Positions 42,326 through 51,184 of a stretch of 54,875 bases of DNA are shown here, piece after piece. Below the pieces are notes generated by a model. It did not search any database. It saw nothing but the letters and a program-made list of their open reading frames with translations, and was not told the DNA's origin. This DNA is from Flammeovirgaceae bacterium (lineage in GTDB: Bacteria > Bacteroidota > Bacteroidia > Cytophagales > Cyclobacteriaceae), in assembly GCA_021299455.1 (NCBI GenBank), contig JAJTGQ010000005.1, forward strand, positions 1 to 54,875, read 5' to 3'. Position numbers and translations under genes: made by a program. How positions within the stretch are numbered: position 1 is the stretch's first letter; every line of letters starts with the position of its first letter.

Positions 42326-43852
42326 TCAACGGACGTTATCTACCAACCCACCCGTTAACCTAACCAACTCAATTCGACTCGATAGACCGTCAAAAATTGC
42401 TGCCACTTTCTCTAAAGCTGACGATCGATAATTTTCCTGGACAATTCGTAGGTCAATAGCGCTCAACGCTCCATTCTTGTAACGCTCATTTGCTAGGGTC
42501 AGATTTAATTCTGCGGCTTGCAACTTGGTCTGTGCAATTGATACCAATTGTCTTCTCAAATTGTACAAGTCGAAGGTGGCTAACAAGCTATTCTCCAACG
42601 AAAGCTTAAGTTGATCGGTGGTGAGTTTAGCGATCTTCTCCTGAATTTGTGCATTGTCGATCGTTCGCCTCAATTGACCTCCATTAAAAAGTGTGAACCT
42701 AAGGGAAAGGTTGGCATAGCCTCCATACGAATTACCTGTTTGTGTCAGAGGAGCAAATGTTGTTTCGTTTACACTCAGGTAGACAGGTTGATTGGTATCG
42801 CGATTGACAAACCCCACCGTATTTTCTATCTGATTACCAGTATTCGTTCGAAAATTGGCATTTAACTGATCTAAACTACCCGTACCACCTAGATTCAACA
42901 ACAACGTTGGTGACAAGTTTGCCTGCGCACTGCGTGTCGCATTTTGAAACAACTCTTGGCTAATGAATTGGTTTCGAAGGTTGGTGTTTGATTGAACCAT
43001 CTTTGCCTTCAAATCATTGTATTGATAAACTTGCTCTTCAAATTCCAGGGGATCTGTAAACTGATAGGTCCTATTAATGTCTTCATTTAGTAAAACGTTC
43101 AAATTGCGAACTGAATTCTTAACTACAATTTCTTGTCGCAATACGTTGGCTGAATCAGTGAGGTAATTGTTTTGTTCCTGCAATACATCAAACGAAATAG
43201 CAGAGCCAAGATTCTTTTTCAACTTCACATACACATACCTCTCTTTTGAGTACTCTCGATTTTTGACCAACACCTGCAGTCGTTCCATTTCCAAACCTGC
43301 TTGATAGTAACTCAATATGATCGACTGTACGGTGTTTTCCATCACAAATGCCGCATTGCCCTTGCTTAGAGCTTCCAATTGCTCCAACCGTTTTTTCGTA
43401 ATCGACACTGCGAACCCGTCAAACAGTGTGAATTGAATATCCAGTTGCCCAAGTACATTGTTTGAAACATTTCGCCCAGCTACAGCAAAAGGATTAGCAG
43501 GCTTTCTTTCTACAACACTATTGTTTTGTGATCCCGTGAGGTTAATAGAAGGAAGCAGCCCGGCCTGACCCCAGTTGTTGTTGAGCGAAGCAGCTTCCAC
43601 ATTTAGCTTTTGAATTTGTACCCCAAAATTATTTTGTAATCCGATTTGCACAGCTCGAGCAAGACTGAGAGTATCTTGAGCTTGTGAGGTAGAGAAGGCT
43701 ACAAGCTGTAAGCCAAAAGCTGCAAGCACCGAGGTTACCATCATTACCCTCGAGGCATGAGGCATTATTCTTTGAAGGCTAAAAGCCTTTAGTGTGACGC
43801 TTGTGGCTTGCAGCCTACAAACCGCGGCCTTGATTTTACTTAACTGAAACAT
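42326..43852 (-). CDS. TolC-family outer membrane efflux protein with repeat-derived N terminus
   Basis: Outer-membrane channel of a tripartite efflux system. The mature part (from about residue 60, QDTLSLARAVQIGLQNNFGVQIQKL) has the TolC pattern: two repeated OEP domains with long helical hairpins, AGLLPSINLTGSQNN, the ETTFAPL region, YKNGALSAIDLRIVQENY, and a short C-terminal tail. The first about 58 residues are odd: CRLQATSVTLKAFSLQ and FGLQLVAFSTSQAQ are encoded by an imperfect inverted-repeat sequence (43698-43820), and the signal peptide (from Met37/38) seems to be built partly from it. ATG 43852 overlaps the stop of the pump gene by 17 bases; ATG 43765 or 43744 are alternative starts. 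It is the third gene of the adaptor-pump-channel operon. Confidence 0.88.
   Translation of the reverse strand: MFQLSKIKAAVCRLQATSVTLKAFSLQRIMPHASRVMMVTSVLAAFGLQLVAFSTSQAQDTLSLARAVQIGLQNNFGVQIQKLNVEAASLNNNWGQAGLLPSINLTGSQNNSVVERKPANPFAVAGRNVSNNVLGQLDIQFTLFDGFAVSITKKRLEQLEALSKGNAAFVMENTVQSIILSYYQAGLEMERLQVLVKNREYSKERYVYVKLKKNLGSAISFDVLQEQNNYLTDSANVLRQEIVVKNSVRNLNVLLNEDINRTYQFTDPLEFEEQVYQYNDLKAKMVQSNTNLRNQFISQELFQNATRSAQANLSPTLLLNLGGTGSLDQLNANFRTNTGNQIENTVGFVNRDTNQPVYLSVNETTFAPLTQTGNSYGGYANLSLRFTLFNGGQLRRTIDNAQIQEKIAKLTTDQLKLSLENSLLATFDLYNLRRQLVSIAQTKLQAAELNLTLANERYKNGALSAIDLRIVQENYRSSALEKVAAIFDGLSSRIELVRLTGGLVDNVR
43698..43820. repeat. Imperfect inverted repeat inserted in the TolC-type gene start
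   Basis: GCTACAAGCTGTAAGCC...AAAAGCTGCAAGC on the left matches GCTTGTGGCTTGCAGCCTACAA on the right in inverted form (13 of 15 in the core 43706-43720 against 43799-43813). A short inner hairpin GGCT-AAA-AGCC lies at 43778-43788. The motif of alternating CTTGCAGC/GCTTGTGGC steps looks like the small dispersed repeats of Cytophagales genomes. Confidence 0.55.
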
Positions 43853-46800
43853 GCGCGTGCTTACTACTCAAATACGAATAGATGGCTGGTATTACAAACA
43901 AAGTGAGTACGGTGGCAAATAACATTCCGCCAATTACGGCAATACCCATTGACACGCGGCTTTCTGAACCCGCTCCCAGAGCCAAGGCAATAGGCAATAT
44001 GCCCAGAATCGTAGAGAGGCTCGTCATAACGATGGGGCGAAAGCGAGAAGCTGCCGCTTCCTTCACTGCATCGAGCACTGCCAAGCCTTGCTCTTTCCGC
44101 TGGTTCGCGAACTCTACAATCAAAATTCCATTTTTCGTTACCAGGCCAATCAACATGATGATTCCTATCTGACTAAAAACATTCAAGGTTTGATTAAAAT
44201 ACCAGAGTGATATGAGTGCACCTGCTAGGGCCAATGGCACGGTAAACATAATTACCAGCGGATCTTTGAAGCTCTCAAATTGGCCTGCTAAAATCAAATA
44301 GATGATCGCCAGTGCAATCAAGAATGCGAGATAAATACTAGAAGAACTTTCCGCAAACTCTCGCGAGGCTCCATCCAAACTAGTGGTGTAACTTTCATCC
44401 AACACTTCGTCAGCAATTTTTTGCATTTCTTTGATACCATCGCCCAAGGCAACGCCTTTTGCTAATTGAGCTTGTACTTTTGCAGAAGAATACCGATTGA
44501 AACGGAACAACTGAGGTGGACTGCTACGCTCTTCAAATGTGACGAGGTTATCAAGTTGTATCAAATCACCTCTTTTGTTTTTCACATAAAGAGTTTTTAG
44601 ATCTAATGGCTCGTTGCGATTTGCGCGCTCGACTTGCCCAATGATCTGATATTGCTTTCCGTCCATAATAAAATTTCCAAAACGGGAGCCACTTAACCCA
44701 AGTTGAAGCGTTTGCGAAATATCCAACACATTCACACCAAGGTTTCTGGCTTTATCGCGATCAATAGTAATACTGATTTCCGGCTTGTTAAATTTTAGAT
44801 CGAGATCAACAAAAGCAAAAAGTGGACTTGCCGATGCTTTCAACATAAATTGGGGCAGCACTTTTTTCAATTTCTCAATATCTGCAGCCTGAATTACGAA
44901 TTGAAGTGGAAATCCACCTCTGCGATCTCCAATGGTTTGCGCCTGTGTAGTAAAGGTTCTCACACTTGAGTATTTTCTCACCTTGCCGGTGATATCATCT
45001 ACAATTTGTTGCTGGGTTCTATTTCTATCCTTGGGATCCTTTAGAATGACCCTAACAAAACCGGAATTTACCCCCGCACTTCCAAATCCGGGAGCAGTAA
45101 CGCTCACCATCCCGCTTCGCTCGGGTACCTCTTCGCTGATAAATTGTGTAAGCTCTTTAACGTTCCGATCCATGTACTCAAAAGTGGCACCCTCTTGTGC
45201 TTGTGCTTGCAATCGGAATTCACTTCTGTCTTCCAACGGAGATAGCTCGGACGGTGTCGATTTTCCAAGAAAATAAATGACCGCCCCGGACAATACTATC
45301 ACCACAAACCCCAGCCATCTTCGCTTCATAAAACCGTCCAGTGCAGATGCATAGGCGTTTGTAAGCCCCATGAAAAATGGCTCTGTCTTTCTATACAACC
45401 AAGGCTGCACAGCTCTGCGTTTTAGAATTTTTGAACTCATCATTGGCGTAAGCGTGAGCGAAACAAAAGCGGAAATCGCAACCGCACTTGCCACTACCAA
45501 TCCAAACTCCCGGAACAATCTTCCTGTTAAGCCTTGCAAAAAAATCACGGGAAGAAAAACAGCCACCACAGACACGGTAGTTGAAATGACCGCAAAATAA
45601 ATTTCTGTTGATCCCTTTCGCGCTGCTTCTTCAGGGTTTTCGCCTTGTTCTACTTTCACATAGATATTTTCCAGCACTACAATGGCATCATCTACCACGA
45701 TGCCAATAGCGAGTACAATTCCCAGTAAGGTCAAGACATTAATGGTGAACCCCAATAAGTACATCACAAAAAAGGATCCTATGAGGGAGATCGGAATAGT
45801 GGCAATGGGTATGACGGTCGTCCGCCAGTCGCGCAAGAAAATAAAAATGATGGAAAGAACGAGGAAGAAAGCAATTAGTATGGTCTCGCCCACTTCAAAA
45901 ATAGATGCCCGGATATACTTAGTGGAGTCATAACTCATTTGGTAACTAACATCGGGCGGCAAATCGCGCGTGATCTGATCTAGCTTTTTATAGAGTCTAT
46001 CAGCAATGTCAATATTGTTTGCTCCGGGTTGAGCTACAATTGCAAGCGCACAACCCGGGATGCCATCTCTTCGTAAAATAGTCCGTTCATTTTCTGCCCC
46101 CAACTTGGCGTAGCCAATATCACTTAAGCGAACAACATTGTCACCTTGCTCTTTAATGATTAGATTGTTAAAATCCTCTTCACTGTTTAACCGCCCCATG
46201 GTTCGAACTGTTAGCTCCGTATTCTGCCCCTCCACACGGCCAGATGGTAACTCCACATTTTCTCGATTCAATGCTTGCAGAACATCTGACGGGGCTAACT
46301 TTAAGGAGGCCAATTTGATGGGATCCATCCAAAGCCGCATCGAGTATCGTTGTTGACCCCATATCTGCACAGAACTAACCCCTGGAATCGTCTGAATTCG
46401 TTCTTTAAACAAAACCTCAGCTATCCGAGAAGTTTCCAATAGGTTTCGCTTATCGCTTCGTACCGTAAGAAAAATAATTGGGCTGGAGTCTGCATCCGCT
46501 TTTTCAACAACGGGTGGGTCAACATCTTGTGGTAGTCGATTAAGAGCACCCGACACTTTATCGCGCACGTCATTCGCTGCGGCTTCGATATTCACGCCCA
46601 ATTCGAACTCCACGGTAATGCTACTTCGGCCTTCACGGCTCACTGATGTAAGTGTTCGAATACCTGGTACACCGTTAATCGCATCCTCGAGCGGTTCGGT
46701 GATTTGAGATTCAATAACATCTGCGTTGGCTCCAATGTAGCTGGTCTGAACGGTGACTACCGGAGGATCTACACTCGGAAATTCACGCACACCAAGAAAC

Positions 46801-46892
46801 GAAAATCCAATTACACCCAATAGAATTATGGCCAACGACATCACAATCGCCAAAACGGGTCGATTGATACTAGTGATAGAAAGGCTTGCCAT
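43836..46892 (-). CDS. RND efflux pump permease (AcrB/HAE1 family)
   Basis: A 1018-residue inner-membrane drug/metabolite pump. Typical RND blocks are the N-terminal ITSINRPVLAIVMSLAIILLG and FPSVDPPVVTVQTSYIGANADVIESQITEPLE, helix 4 with LLGIVLAIGIVVDDAIVVLENI (the proton-relay DD pair near residue 400), GLTGRLFREF, the second half with YLILAGQFESFKDPLVIMFTVPLALAG, GLVTKNGILIVEFANQ, and EAAASRFRPIVMTSLSTILG. It uses proton motive force and works with the adaptor (12 bases upstream) and the TolC-type protein (overlapping downstream). Substrates are not predictable. Confidence 0.97.
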   Translation of the reverse strand: MASLSITSINRPVLAIVMSLAIILLGVIGFSFLGVREFPSVDPPVVTVQTSYIGANADVIESQITEPLEDAINGVPGIRTLTSVSREGRSSITVEFELGVNIEAAANDVRDKVSGALNRLPQDVDPPVVEKADADSSPIIFLTVRSDKRNLLETSRIAEVLFKERIQTIPGVSSVQIWGQQRYSMRLWMDPIKLASLKLAPSDVLQALNRENVELPSGRVEGQNTELTVRTMGRLNSEEDFNNLIIKEQGDNVVRLSDIGYAKLGAENERTILRRDGIPGCALAIVAQPGANNIDIADRLYKKLDQITRDLPPDVSYQMSYDSTKYIRASIFEVGETILIAFFLVLSIIFIFLRDWRTTVIPIATIPISLIGSFFVMYLLGFTINVLTLLGIVLAIGIVVDDAIVVLENIYVKVEQGENPEEAARKGSTEIYFAVISTTVSVVAVFLPVIFLQGLTGRLFREFGLVVASAVAISAFVSLTLTPMMSSKILKRRAVQPWLYRKTEPFFMGLTNAYASALDGFMKRRWLGFVVIVLSGAVIYFLGKSTPSELSPLEDRSEFRLQAQAQEGATFEYMDRNVKELTQFISEEVPERSGMVSVTAPGFGSAGVNSGFVRVILKDPKDRNRTQQQIVDDITGKVRKYSSVRTFTTQAQTIGDRRGGFPLQFVIQAADIEKLKKVLPQFMLKASASPLFAFVDLDLKFNKPEISITIDRDKARNLGVNVLDISQTLQLGLSGSRFGNFIMDGKQYQIIGQVERANRNEPLDLKTLYVKNKRGDLIQLDNLVTFEERSSPPQLFRFNRYSSAKVQAQLAKGVALGDGIKEMQKIADEVLDESYTTSLDGASREFAESSSSIYLAFLIALAIIYLILAGQFESFKDPLVIMFTVPLALAGALISLWYFNQTLNVFSQIGIIMLIGLVTKNGILIVEFANQRKEQGLAVLDAVKEAAASRFRPIVMTSLSTILGILPIALALGAGSESRVSMGIAVIGGMLFATVLTLFVIPAIYSYLSSKHAHVSVK

Positions 46893-46904
46893 TGTTAACT
46901 TATT

Positions 46905-47984
46905 TTACTGTTTTGTGTTTTGAATTTTGCTCACTTCGATGTCGATTCCCTGACGAAGCTGTAAAATGCCAGTGGTCAGTAATGTGTCTCCGGCCTTCAA
47001 CCCGGATAAAACTTCTAAGGAATTTTCTGTTCGGATACCGGTCTCAATTCTAACTTCCTTTGCTGTTCCTCTATCGGCAATAAATACTTTTTTTCCACCC
47101 TGATCAGGTATCACTGCTTCTGTGGGAACTAACAATGCGTTGGGAAGAGATTCGAGAATCAATTCAACTTTCACAAACTGACCGGGTAACAAATTGCCGC
47201 TTTTGTTATCTGCTTGCGCTCTAATTTTCAAGGTACGGGTCTCCTGATCGATTCTTGGTTCTATGGCATAGACCACTCCTTCGTAAACAGTAAGGTCATT
47301 CTCTACCCGGCAAAATATTTTTTCATCTGCCTTCACTTGCGAACTATAACGAGCTGGAATGGCAAACTCGATTTTTGCAGGAGAAATGTTGTAAAGAGTC
47401 GCCACTACCGTGCTTGGCGAAATGTATGCTCCCAAACTTACGTAACGAAGGCCAATCACTCCGTCAAACGGAGCCTTGATACGCGTCTTCTCCAGCTGCG
47501 CTTCTAATATTCGAATATCAGCTACGGTTGTGTTTAGCCGATTAAGTGCGTTATCATATTCTTCTTTACTGATTGCGTCTTTTTCAAGCAGTTTACGTTG
47601 ACGAAACTCATTATCCTGATTAAGCTTCTGATTATATTTTTGCTTTTGTAACTGTGCTTTTAAATCATCGTTGTTGATCTCTAACAACAAACTTCCTTTG
47701 ACTACTGGTTTTCCTTCTTGAAAAGAAATGCTAACAATTTTTCCTGACGATTCGCTCTTTAATTCCAGTGACTCGTTAGGAAGCACCGATCCCGTGACTA
47801 CCAACTTATTGTCTAGTTTTGATTCTTGAAGAATCAATGCCTCCACCAATAGTTTGGGTTTAGCACCGGGCGACATGACTGTTGGTTTTGATGACGAGGA
47901 CGATTTAAACCATCCTAATTTTGGAAGGGCAATCAAAAAAATGACCACCAAAACAATGAAGGCAGTAATTAGAGTCTTTTTCAC
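46905..47984 (-). CDS. RND efflux periplasmic adaptor (membrane fusion protein)
   Basis: The 359-residue protein has an N-terminal signal anchor (TLITAFIVLVVIFLIALPKLG, about 4-24), a half lipoyl domain (SLELKSESSGKIVSISFQEGKPVVKGSLLLEI), a coiled-coil hairpin of moderate length (LQKQKYNQKLNQDNEFRQRKLL, then ALNRLNTTVADIRILEAQLEK), the second lipoyl half (TRIKAPFDGVIGLRYVSLGAYI), and the beta-barrel and membrane-proximal domains (LPGQFVKVELILES; LLVPTEAVIPDQGGKKVFI; GLKAGDTLLTTG). It links the inner pump to the outer channel. It is the first gene of the efflux operon; no local regulator gene is present. Confidence 0.96.
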   Translation of the reverse strand: MKKTLITAFIVLVVIFLIALPKLGWFKSSSSSKPTVMSPGAKPKLLVEALILQESKLDNKLVVTGSVLPNESLELKSESSGKIVSISFQEGKPVVKGSLLLEINNDDLKAQLQKQKYNQKLNQDNEFRQRKLLEKDAISKEEYDNALNRLNTTVADIRILEAQLEKTRIKAPFDGVIGLRYVSLGAYISPSTVVATLYNISPAKIEFAIPARYSSQVKADEKIFCRVENDLTVYEGVVYAIEPRIDQETRTLKIRAQADNKSGNLLPGQFVKVELILESLPNALLVPTEAVIPDQGGKKVFIADRGTAKEVRIETGIRTENSLEVLSGLKAGDTLLTTGILQLRQGIDIEVSKIQNTKQ

Positions 47985-48069
47985 GGATAGATAATTTCTT
48001 AATGATGTGTGTATAGAACTTTTTCAGGTGCGACTATTCCACCCAATTATAAATGATTAAAAAGTTGTT

Positions 48070-48675
48070 TTAGTTCAGTTTCAAAAATTGACTATGTAAA
48101 TGCAAAATCTGAGGAACAAGAAGTTGGGTCTCATCATTGTAGACCACTACGTCTGCTACCTTTTTCTTCTCTTCTTCCGGCAATTGAGTGGCCATGATCT
48201 TAACGACTTCCTCCCTCAAACGATGAGGATCCCTCGCGAGGACCCGTTTGATTCTCAATTCTTCTGGAGCTGTTACGAGTAATACTTTATCGACCCTCAG
48301 GTAAGCACCCGACTCAATCAACAACGCAGCCTCTCGTACCACATAGGTGGCTTCTCTATTTTGATCAAGCCAACGATCTGTGTCGGCTGCTACTCTGGGA
48401 TGAACCATTTGATTAAGAAGAGTTCTCTTTTCTTGGTTCTCAAAAATTACTCGGCTTAGGTATTCTCTATCCAGACTACCATCTGACAGATAGGCCAAAT
48501 CTCCAAATTCTTTTTTGATTTGAGCGATTAGTATTCCGTCAGTGGTCATTATACTTTTCGCTCGGCTATCTGCGTCATAAACCGGCACTCCCAGGCAAGT
48601 AAATATTTTGCATATAGTACTTTTCCCCGAACCAATGCCACCTGTTATCCCGATTTGAAAAGGCTTTGATCTCAT
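48070..48675 (-). CDS. coaE: Dephospho-CoA kinase
   Basis: Catalyses the last step of coenzyme A synthesis, phosphorylating dephospho-CoA at the ribose 3'-OH. The 201-residue P-loop kinase shows ITGGIGSGKSTICKIF (Walker A, about 9-24), VPVYDADSRAKSIM, ATYVVREAALLIESGAY with the lid-side Glu, and LLVTAPEELRIKRVLARD. Its start overlaps the stop of the YbbR-like gene by 4 bases, which places it at the end of the nusB-to-coaE gene run. Length and motifs are normal. Confidence 0.96.
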   Translation of the reverse strand: MRSKPFQIGITGGIGSGKSTICKIFTCLGVPVYDADSRAKSIMTTDGILIAQIKKEFGDLAYLSDGSLDREYLSRVIFENQEKRTLLNQMVHPRVAADTDRWLDQNREATYVVREAALLIESGAYLRVDKVLLVTAPEELRIKRVLARDPHRLREEVVKIMATQLPEEEKKKVADVVVYNDETQLLVPQILHLHSQFLKLN

Positions 48676-49607
48676 CTCTGAGAGATTTTGATCCGAACGG
48701 TGTCCATGCGGATTAGTTCTGCGAAGGCAGGATTATTTTGTAACGTTGGTTTTACCACTCCATCCTGATCTGGTGTTTGAGTTGACACGATGGCATTGAT
48801 CTCTGAGAGAAGGTTTTTGAATTCTTCCTCCCGTTTGGCGGGAATGCGAAACCAAGCATCGATGCTATCACTTGGAAGGGTTTTCATTTTGCTGGTCAAT
48901 TTCAAGGTGGCTTTAAAATCGATCACTCGCCCTACTTCAAACATTACCTTGACACTAGGTGGTTCGACAAAAAAAGTTTGTCGTTCCATAAGAATCTCCA
49001 GTTGTTCGGAAACATTTTGATCTGTTGACTCACCACGAATTTTTACAGAAACAAAGTCAGGCATCTGATGAAGTAGGCTCTTGGGGCCGGTTAGAACAAC
49101 TGAGTCGGGGAGAATGACTATGGGACTAGTCCTGCCAAATCCCTCTTCAAAACTAAAGTCAGTGAAATCCGGTTCAACCTTGAATTTGTGAAAATCTTTT
49201 TCATCAATGCGCAGCCTGAGCGTGTCCGAACTCAAGAAGTTGATTGTGAGTTTTTCTAGCTGAGGCTGTAAAAGAGGTACTAAAGAAGCGCTTACTATTT
49301 TAGTTGTCTCTACTGGTCGATCTAGCGTTATGACCAATACCGGAACCTTTAATCCAAACTGATTTCGAAAAAGATCCCAACCGTTTCCGCTGACATTGAT
49401 TCCAATACGGTCTGGCAGCTCGTCAATTGGAACAAATTTTTCCTGGTCAAATTCAAATCTAAGTGGAAACTCAATAGTGGTAACGTGGTTCTTGTTAAAA
49501 GCATTGAAAAGCCAAAAAACGCTGGCCGCGAGCACGCAGAGTACAATGGCCTTCCAATTGGCTCGGTCAAATCTTAATAAGTTACCTAAAACCCGAAAAA
49601 AACTCAT
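48672..49607 (-). CDS. YbbR-like domain protein
   Basis: A 311-residue membrane-anchored protein: one N-terminal helix (WKAIVLCVLAASVFWLFNAF, about 18-37), then tandem YbbR-like beta domains on the extracytoplasmic side (about 40-130: TIEFPLRFEFDQEKFVPIDELPDRIGINVSGNGWDLF; second copy with PIVILPDSVVLTGPKSLL, about 165-230). YbbR/CdaR proteins in Firmicutes regulate the diadenylate cyclase CdaA; no cyclase gene is visible here, so that role is not claimed. It overlaps coaE by 4 bases and is separated from yajC by a hairpin. Confidence 0.85.
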   Translation of the reverse strand: MSFFRVLGNLLRFDRANWKAIVLCVLAASVFWLFNAFNKNHVTTIEFPLRFEFDQEKFVPIDELPDRIGINVSGNGWDLFRNQFGLKVPVLVITLDRPVETTKIVSASLVPLLQPQLEKLTINFLSSDTLRLRIDEKDFHKFKVEPDFTDFSFEEGFGRTSPIVILPDSVVLTGPKSLLHQMPDFVSVKIRGESTDQNVSEQLEILMERQTFFVEPPSVKVMFEVGRVIDFKATLKLTSKMKTLPSDSIDAWFRIPAKREEEFKNLLSEINAIVSTQTPDQDGVVKPTLQNNPAFAELIRMDTVRIKISQR

Positions 49608-49677
49608 GCCTGGTAAAGGTACGGATTAATAGAGTGCTGGGTTTGAGATCCAACTTTTCAAATTGACTTCTAAAGAC

Positions 49678-49708
49678 AGTGTCTCCCATAAATTAGGAGA
49701 CACTTTTT
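49678..49708. terminator. Hairpin downstream of yajC
   Basis: AGTGTCTCC (49678-49686) pairs perfectly with GGAGACACT (49696-49704), 9-base loop, followed by a T-run on the plus strand. It lies just after the yajC stop on the minus strand, where the trailing sequence is less T-rich, so it may act as an attenuator or 3'-end stabiliser rather than a strong terminator. Confidence 0.6.
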
Positions 49709-49714
49709 CGGGAT

Positions 49715-50023
49715 CTAGTTCTTGGCTGCTTCGGCCTTGGTCGACTCCATTGAAATGGCGGACTTTGAGAACTTAATTCTTCCTCCACGCTCAACCTCAA
49801 GTATAAACGTGTCGCCTTCCAATTCTGCCACGCGGCCGTGAGCACCGCCAATAGTGACTACATAATCACCTTTCTTAATTTCCTCAGTAAATTTCTTTTG
49901 GTCTTTTGCCTTTTTTTGTTGGGGGCGGATCATAAAGAAATAAAAAATCCCCACAATTGCCACCATCAAAATAATTTGTGTGTAAGCTCCACCCGGGCCG
50001 GCCTGTAATAAAATTGAGTTCAT
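49715..50023 (-). CDS. yajC: Preprotein translocase subunit YajC
   Basis: The 102-residue accessory subunit of the SecDF-YajC complex has a single N-terminal helix (IILMVAIVGIFYFFMIRPQQKKAKD, about 17-34), then the soluble domain (KGDYVVTIGGAHGRVAELEGDTFILEVERGGRIKFSKSAI) and a short charged tail. RPQQKK directly after the helix is the family hallmark. secDF is not in this window. It has its own promoter region, because a terminator lies between it and the DUF1573 gene upstream. Confidence 0.96.
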   Translation of the reverse strand: MNSILLQAGPGGAYTQIILMVAIVGIFYFFMIRPQQKKAKDQKKFTEEIKKGDYVVTIGGAHGRVAELEGDTFILEVERGGRIKFSKSAISMESTKAEAAKN

Positions 50024-50148
50024 TTGTTAATAATTTTTTAATGTCAAATTGATGGGCAATAACTTGGTATCTTACTACAACACAAAATTTACGCCACCAA
50101 CTGATCGGTTTGAAAATATTTTGCCTGCAAGTTATCCCTTAAAAAGAA

Positions 50149-50174
50149 CATCCCAAACCATAAGGCTTGGGATG
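50149..50174 (-). terminator. Terminator after the DUF1573 gene
   Basis: CATCCCAA (50149-50156) pairs with TTGGGATG (50167-50174), with two further C-G pairs inside. On the minus strand it is followed by TTCTTTTT. It lies about 30 bases after the DUF1573 stop and separates that gene from yajC. Confidence 0.65.
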
Positions 50175-50204
50175 CAAATAATGATTCGATATTTCTCTAC
50201 GATC

Positions 50205-50750
50205 TTACTGTGCGGTTGGGCCATTGGCTCCATCTGGCTTGGCAGTAACCATTGCCTTGAATTTTAGAGTCGTAGTTTTTGGCCAGGTATTAGCCGTCAC
50301 CGTGATGGTCTTATTGTTGATACCTGGCTTTCCTTTTGTGTCAAATTCCGCCTTTACAAAACCTTCACCCCCAACAGGAATTGGAGTCTTTGTCCAGTCT
50401 GGAACCGTGCAACCACAAGAAGGTGCAGCGTTTTGAATGATTAACGGAGCCTGTCCCGTATTTTTCACTTTATAGGTGTAGGTTACCTTTTTTCCTTCGT
50501 CTATCGTGCCAAAGTCATGGTCTGTGGTGCCGAATTCCATATTGGGAAGAGGCCCCTCGGGCTTCTCTTCAACTGGCGCTGCCTCCGGAGTTGCTGTTGG
50601 CGCGGGAGTAACAGTCGTGCCTTTATTACCCTCCATTTGAGCCAATCTTGTTTCCAATTCAGCAATTCTCTTTTCCGATGCCTTATCGCGGCAACCAATA
50701 ACTAGCGCCATTATCGTTAGAATGGCCAATACTTTTGTTGTTGTTTTCAT
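50205..50750 (-). CDS. DUF1573 domain lipoprotein
   Basis: The 181-residue protein starts at ATG 50750 with a lipoprotein signal (TTTKVLAILTIMALVIGC, lipobox Cys near residue 20); the longer frame to 50774 would add eight residues ahead of it and is rejected. A short coiled-coil stretch (DKASEKRIAELETRLAQME) and a P/A/T-rich linker precede the DUF1573 Ig-like domain (about 75-180: MEFGTTDHDFGTIDEGKKVTYTYKVKNTGQAPLIIQNAAPSCGC). The family is abundant in Bacteroidota envelopes and has no clear function. It sits between the YtxH-like gene and yajC, in the nusB run. Confidence 0.92.
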   Translation of the reverse strand: MKTTTKVLAILTIMALVIGCRDKASEKRIAELETRLAQMEGNKGTTVTPAPTATPEAAPVEEKPEGPLPNMEFGTTDHDFGTIDEGKKVTYTYKVKNTGQAPLIIQNAAPSCGCTVPDWTKTPIPVGGEGFVKAEFDTKGKPGINNKTITVTANTWPKTTTLKFKAMVTAKPDGANGPTAQ

Positions 50751-50827
50751 AGTAAGTTCTGTTTCGAATAACAAAATTAAAAATTTCTTCTTTTTAAATT
50801 CAGCTTAACCTCTTCTTTAACAAATCT

Positions 50828-51139
50828 TTAACTGTTTTTGTTGCCTCGCAATTGCTCAAGCAACTCATCCACGTCATCCAATAACCGTTGCGCCTTGTCT
50901 TTTGCTTCGGTTACCACCTTTTGCCCCTGCGATTTAGCCTCCGTTGGGTTTGGAGCCTCGGTGCCAGCTACTAAATCAGAGATGTAGCCCTCTAGCAGCT
51001 TTTTATACTTGTCTAACTTGAAAGAGAGTTTTTCACGGGTGTTGGTGCCTTTATCGGGGGCATATAATATTCCCAAAATCGCTCCGGCAGCTGCGCCTGC
51101 CAGAAAAGCCATCAATGTATTATTTCCTTTTTTGCTCAT
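50828..51139 (-). CDS. YtxH-domain protein
   Basis: A 103-residue protein with a glycine-alanine-rich membrane helix (MAFLAGAAAGAILGILYAPDKG, about 10-28) and a long charged helical tail (TREKLSFKLDKYKKLLEGY; TEAKDKAQRLLDDVDELLEQL). YtxH proteins are general-stress-type membrane proteins without proven activity; the tail resembles apolipoprotein/LEA-like helices. It lies between nusB and the DUF1573 gene on the same strand and is probably co-transcribed with nusB. Confidence 0.88.
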   Translation of the reverse strand: MSKKGNNTLMAFLAGAAAGAILGILYAPDKGTNTREKLSFKLDKYKKLLEGYISDLVAGTEAPNPTEAKSQGQKVVTEAKDKAQRLLDDVDELLEQLRGNKNS

Positions 51140-51184
51140 AGTCTTTTGTCTACATCAGGGATCGCAAACATACGATCTTTCCAA

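Noticed and set aside
45682-45933. Plus-strand open frames opposite the RND pump and other long genes
   Set aside because: They are antisense shadows of strongly conserved genes and lack any family resemblance of their own.
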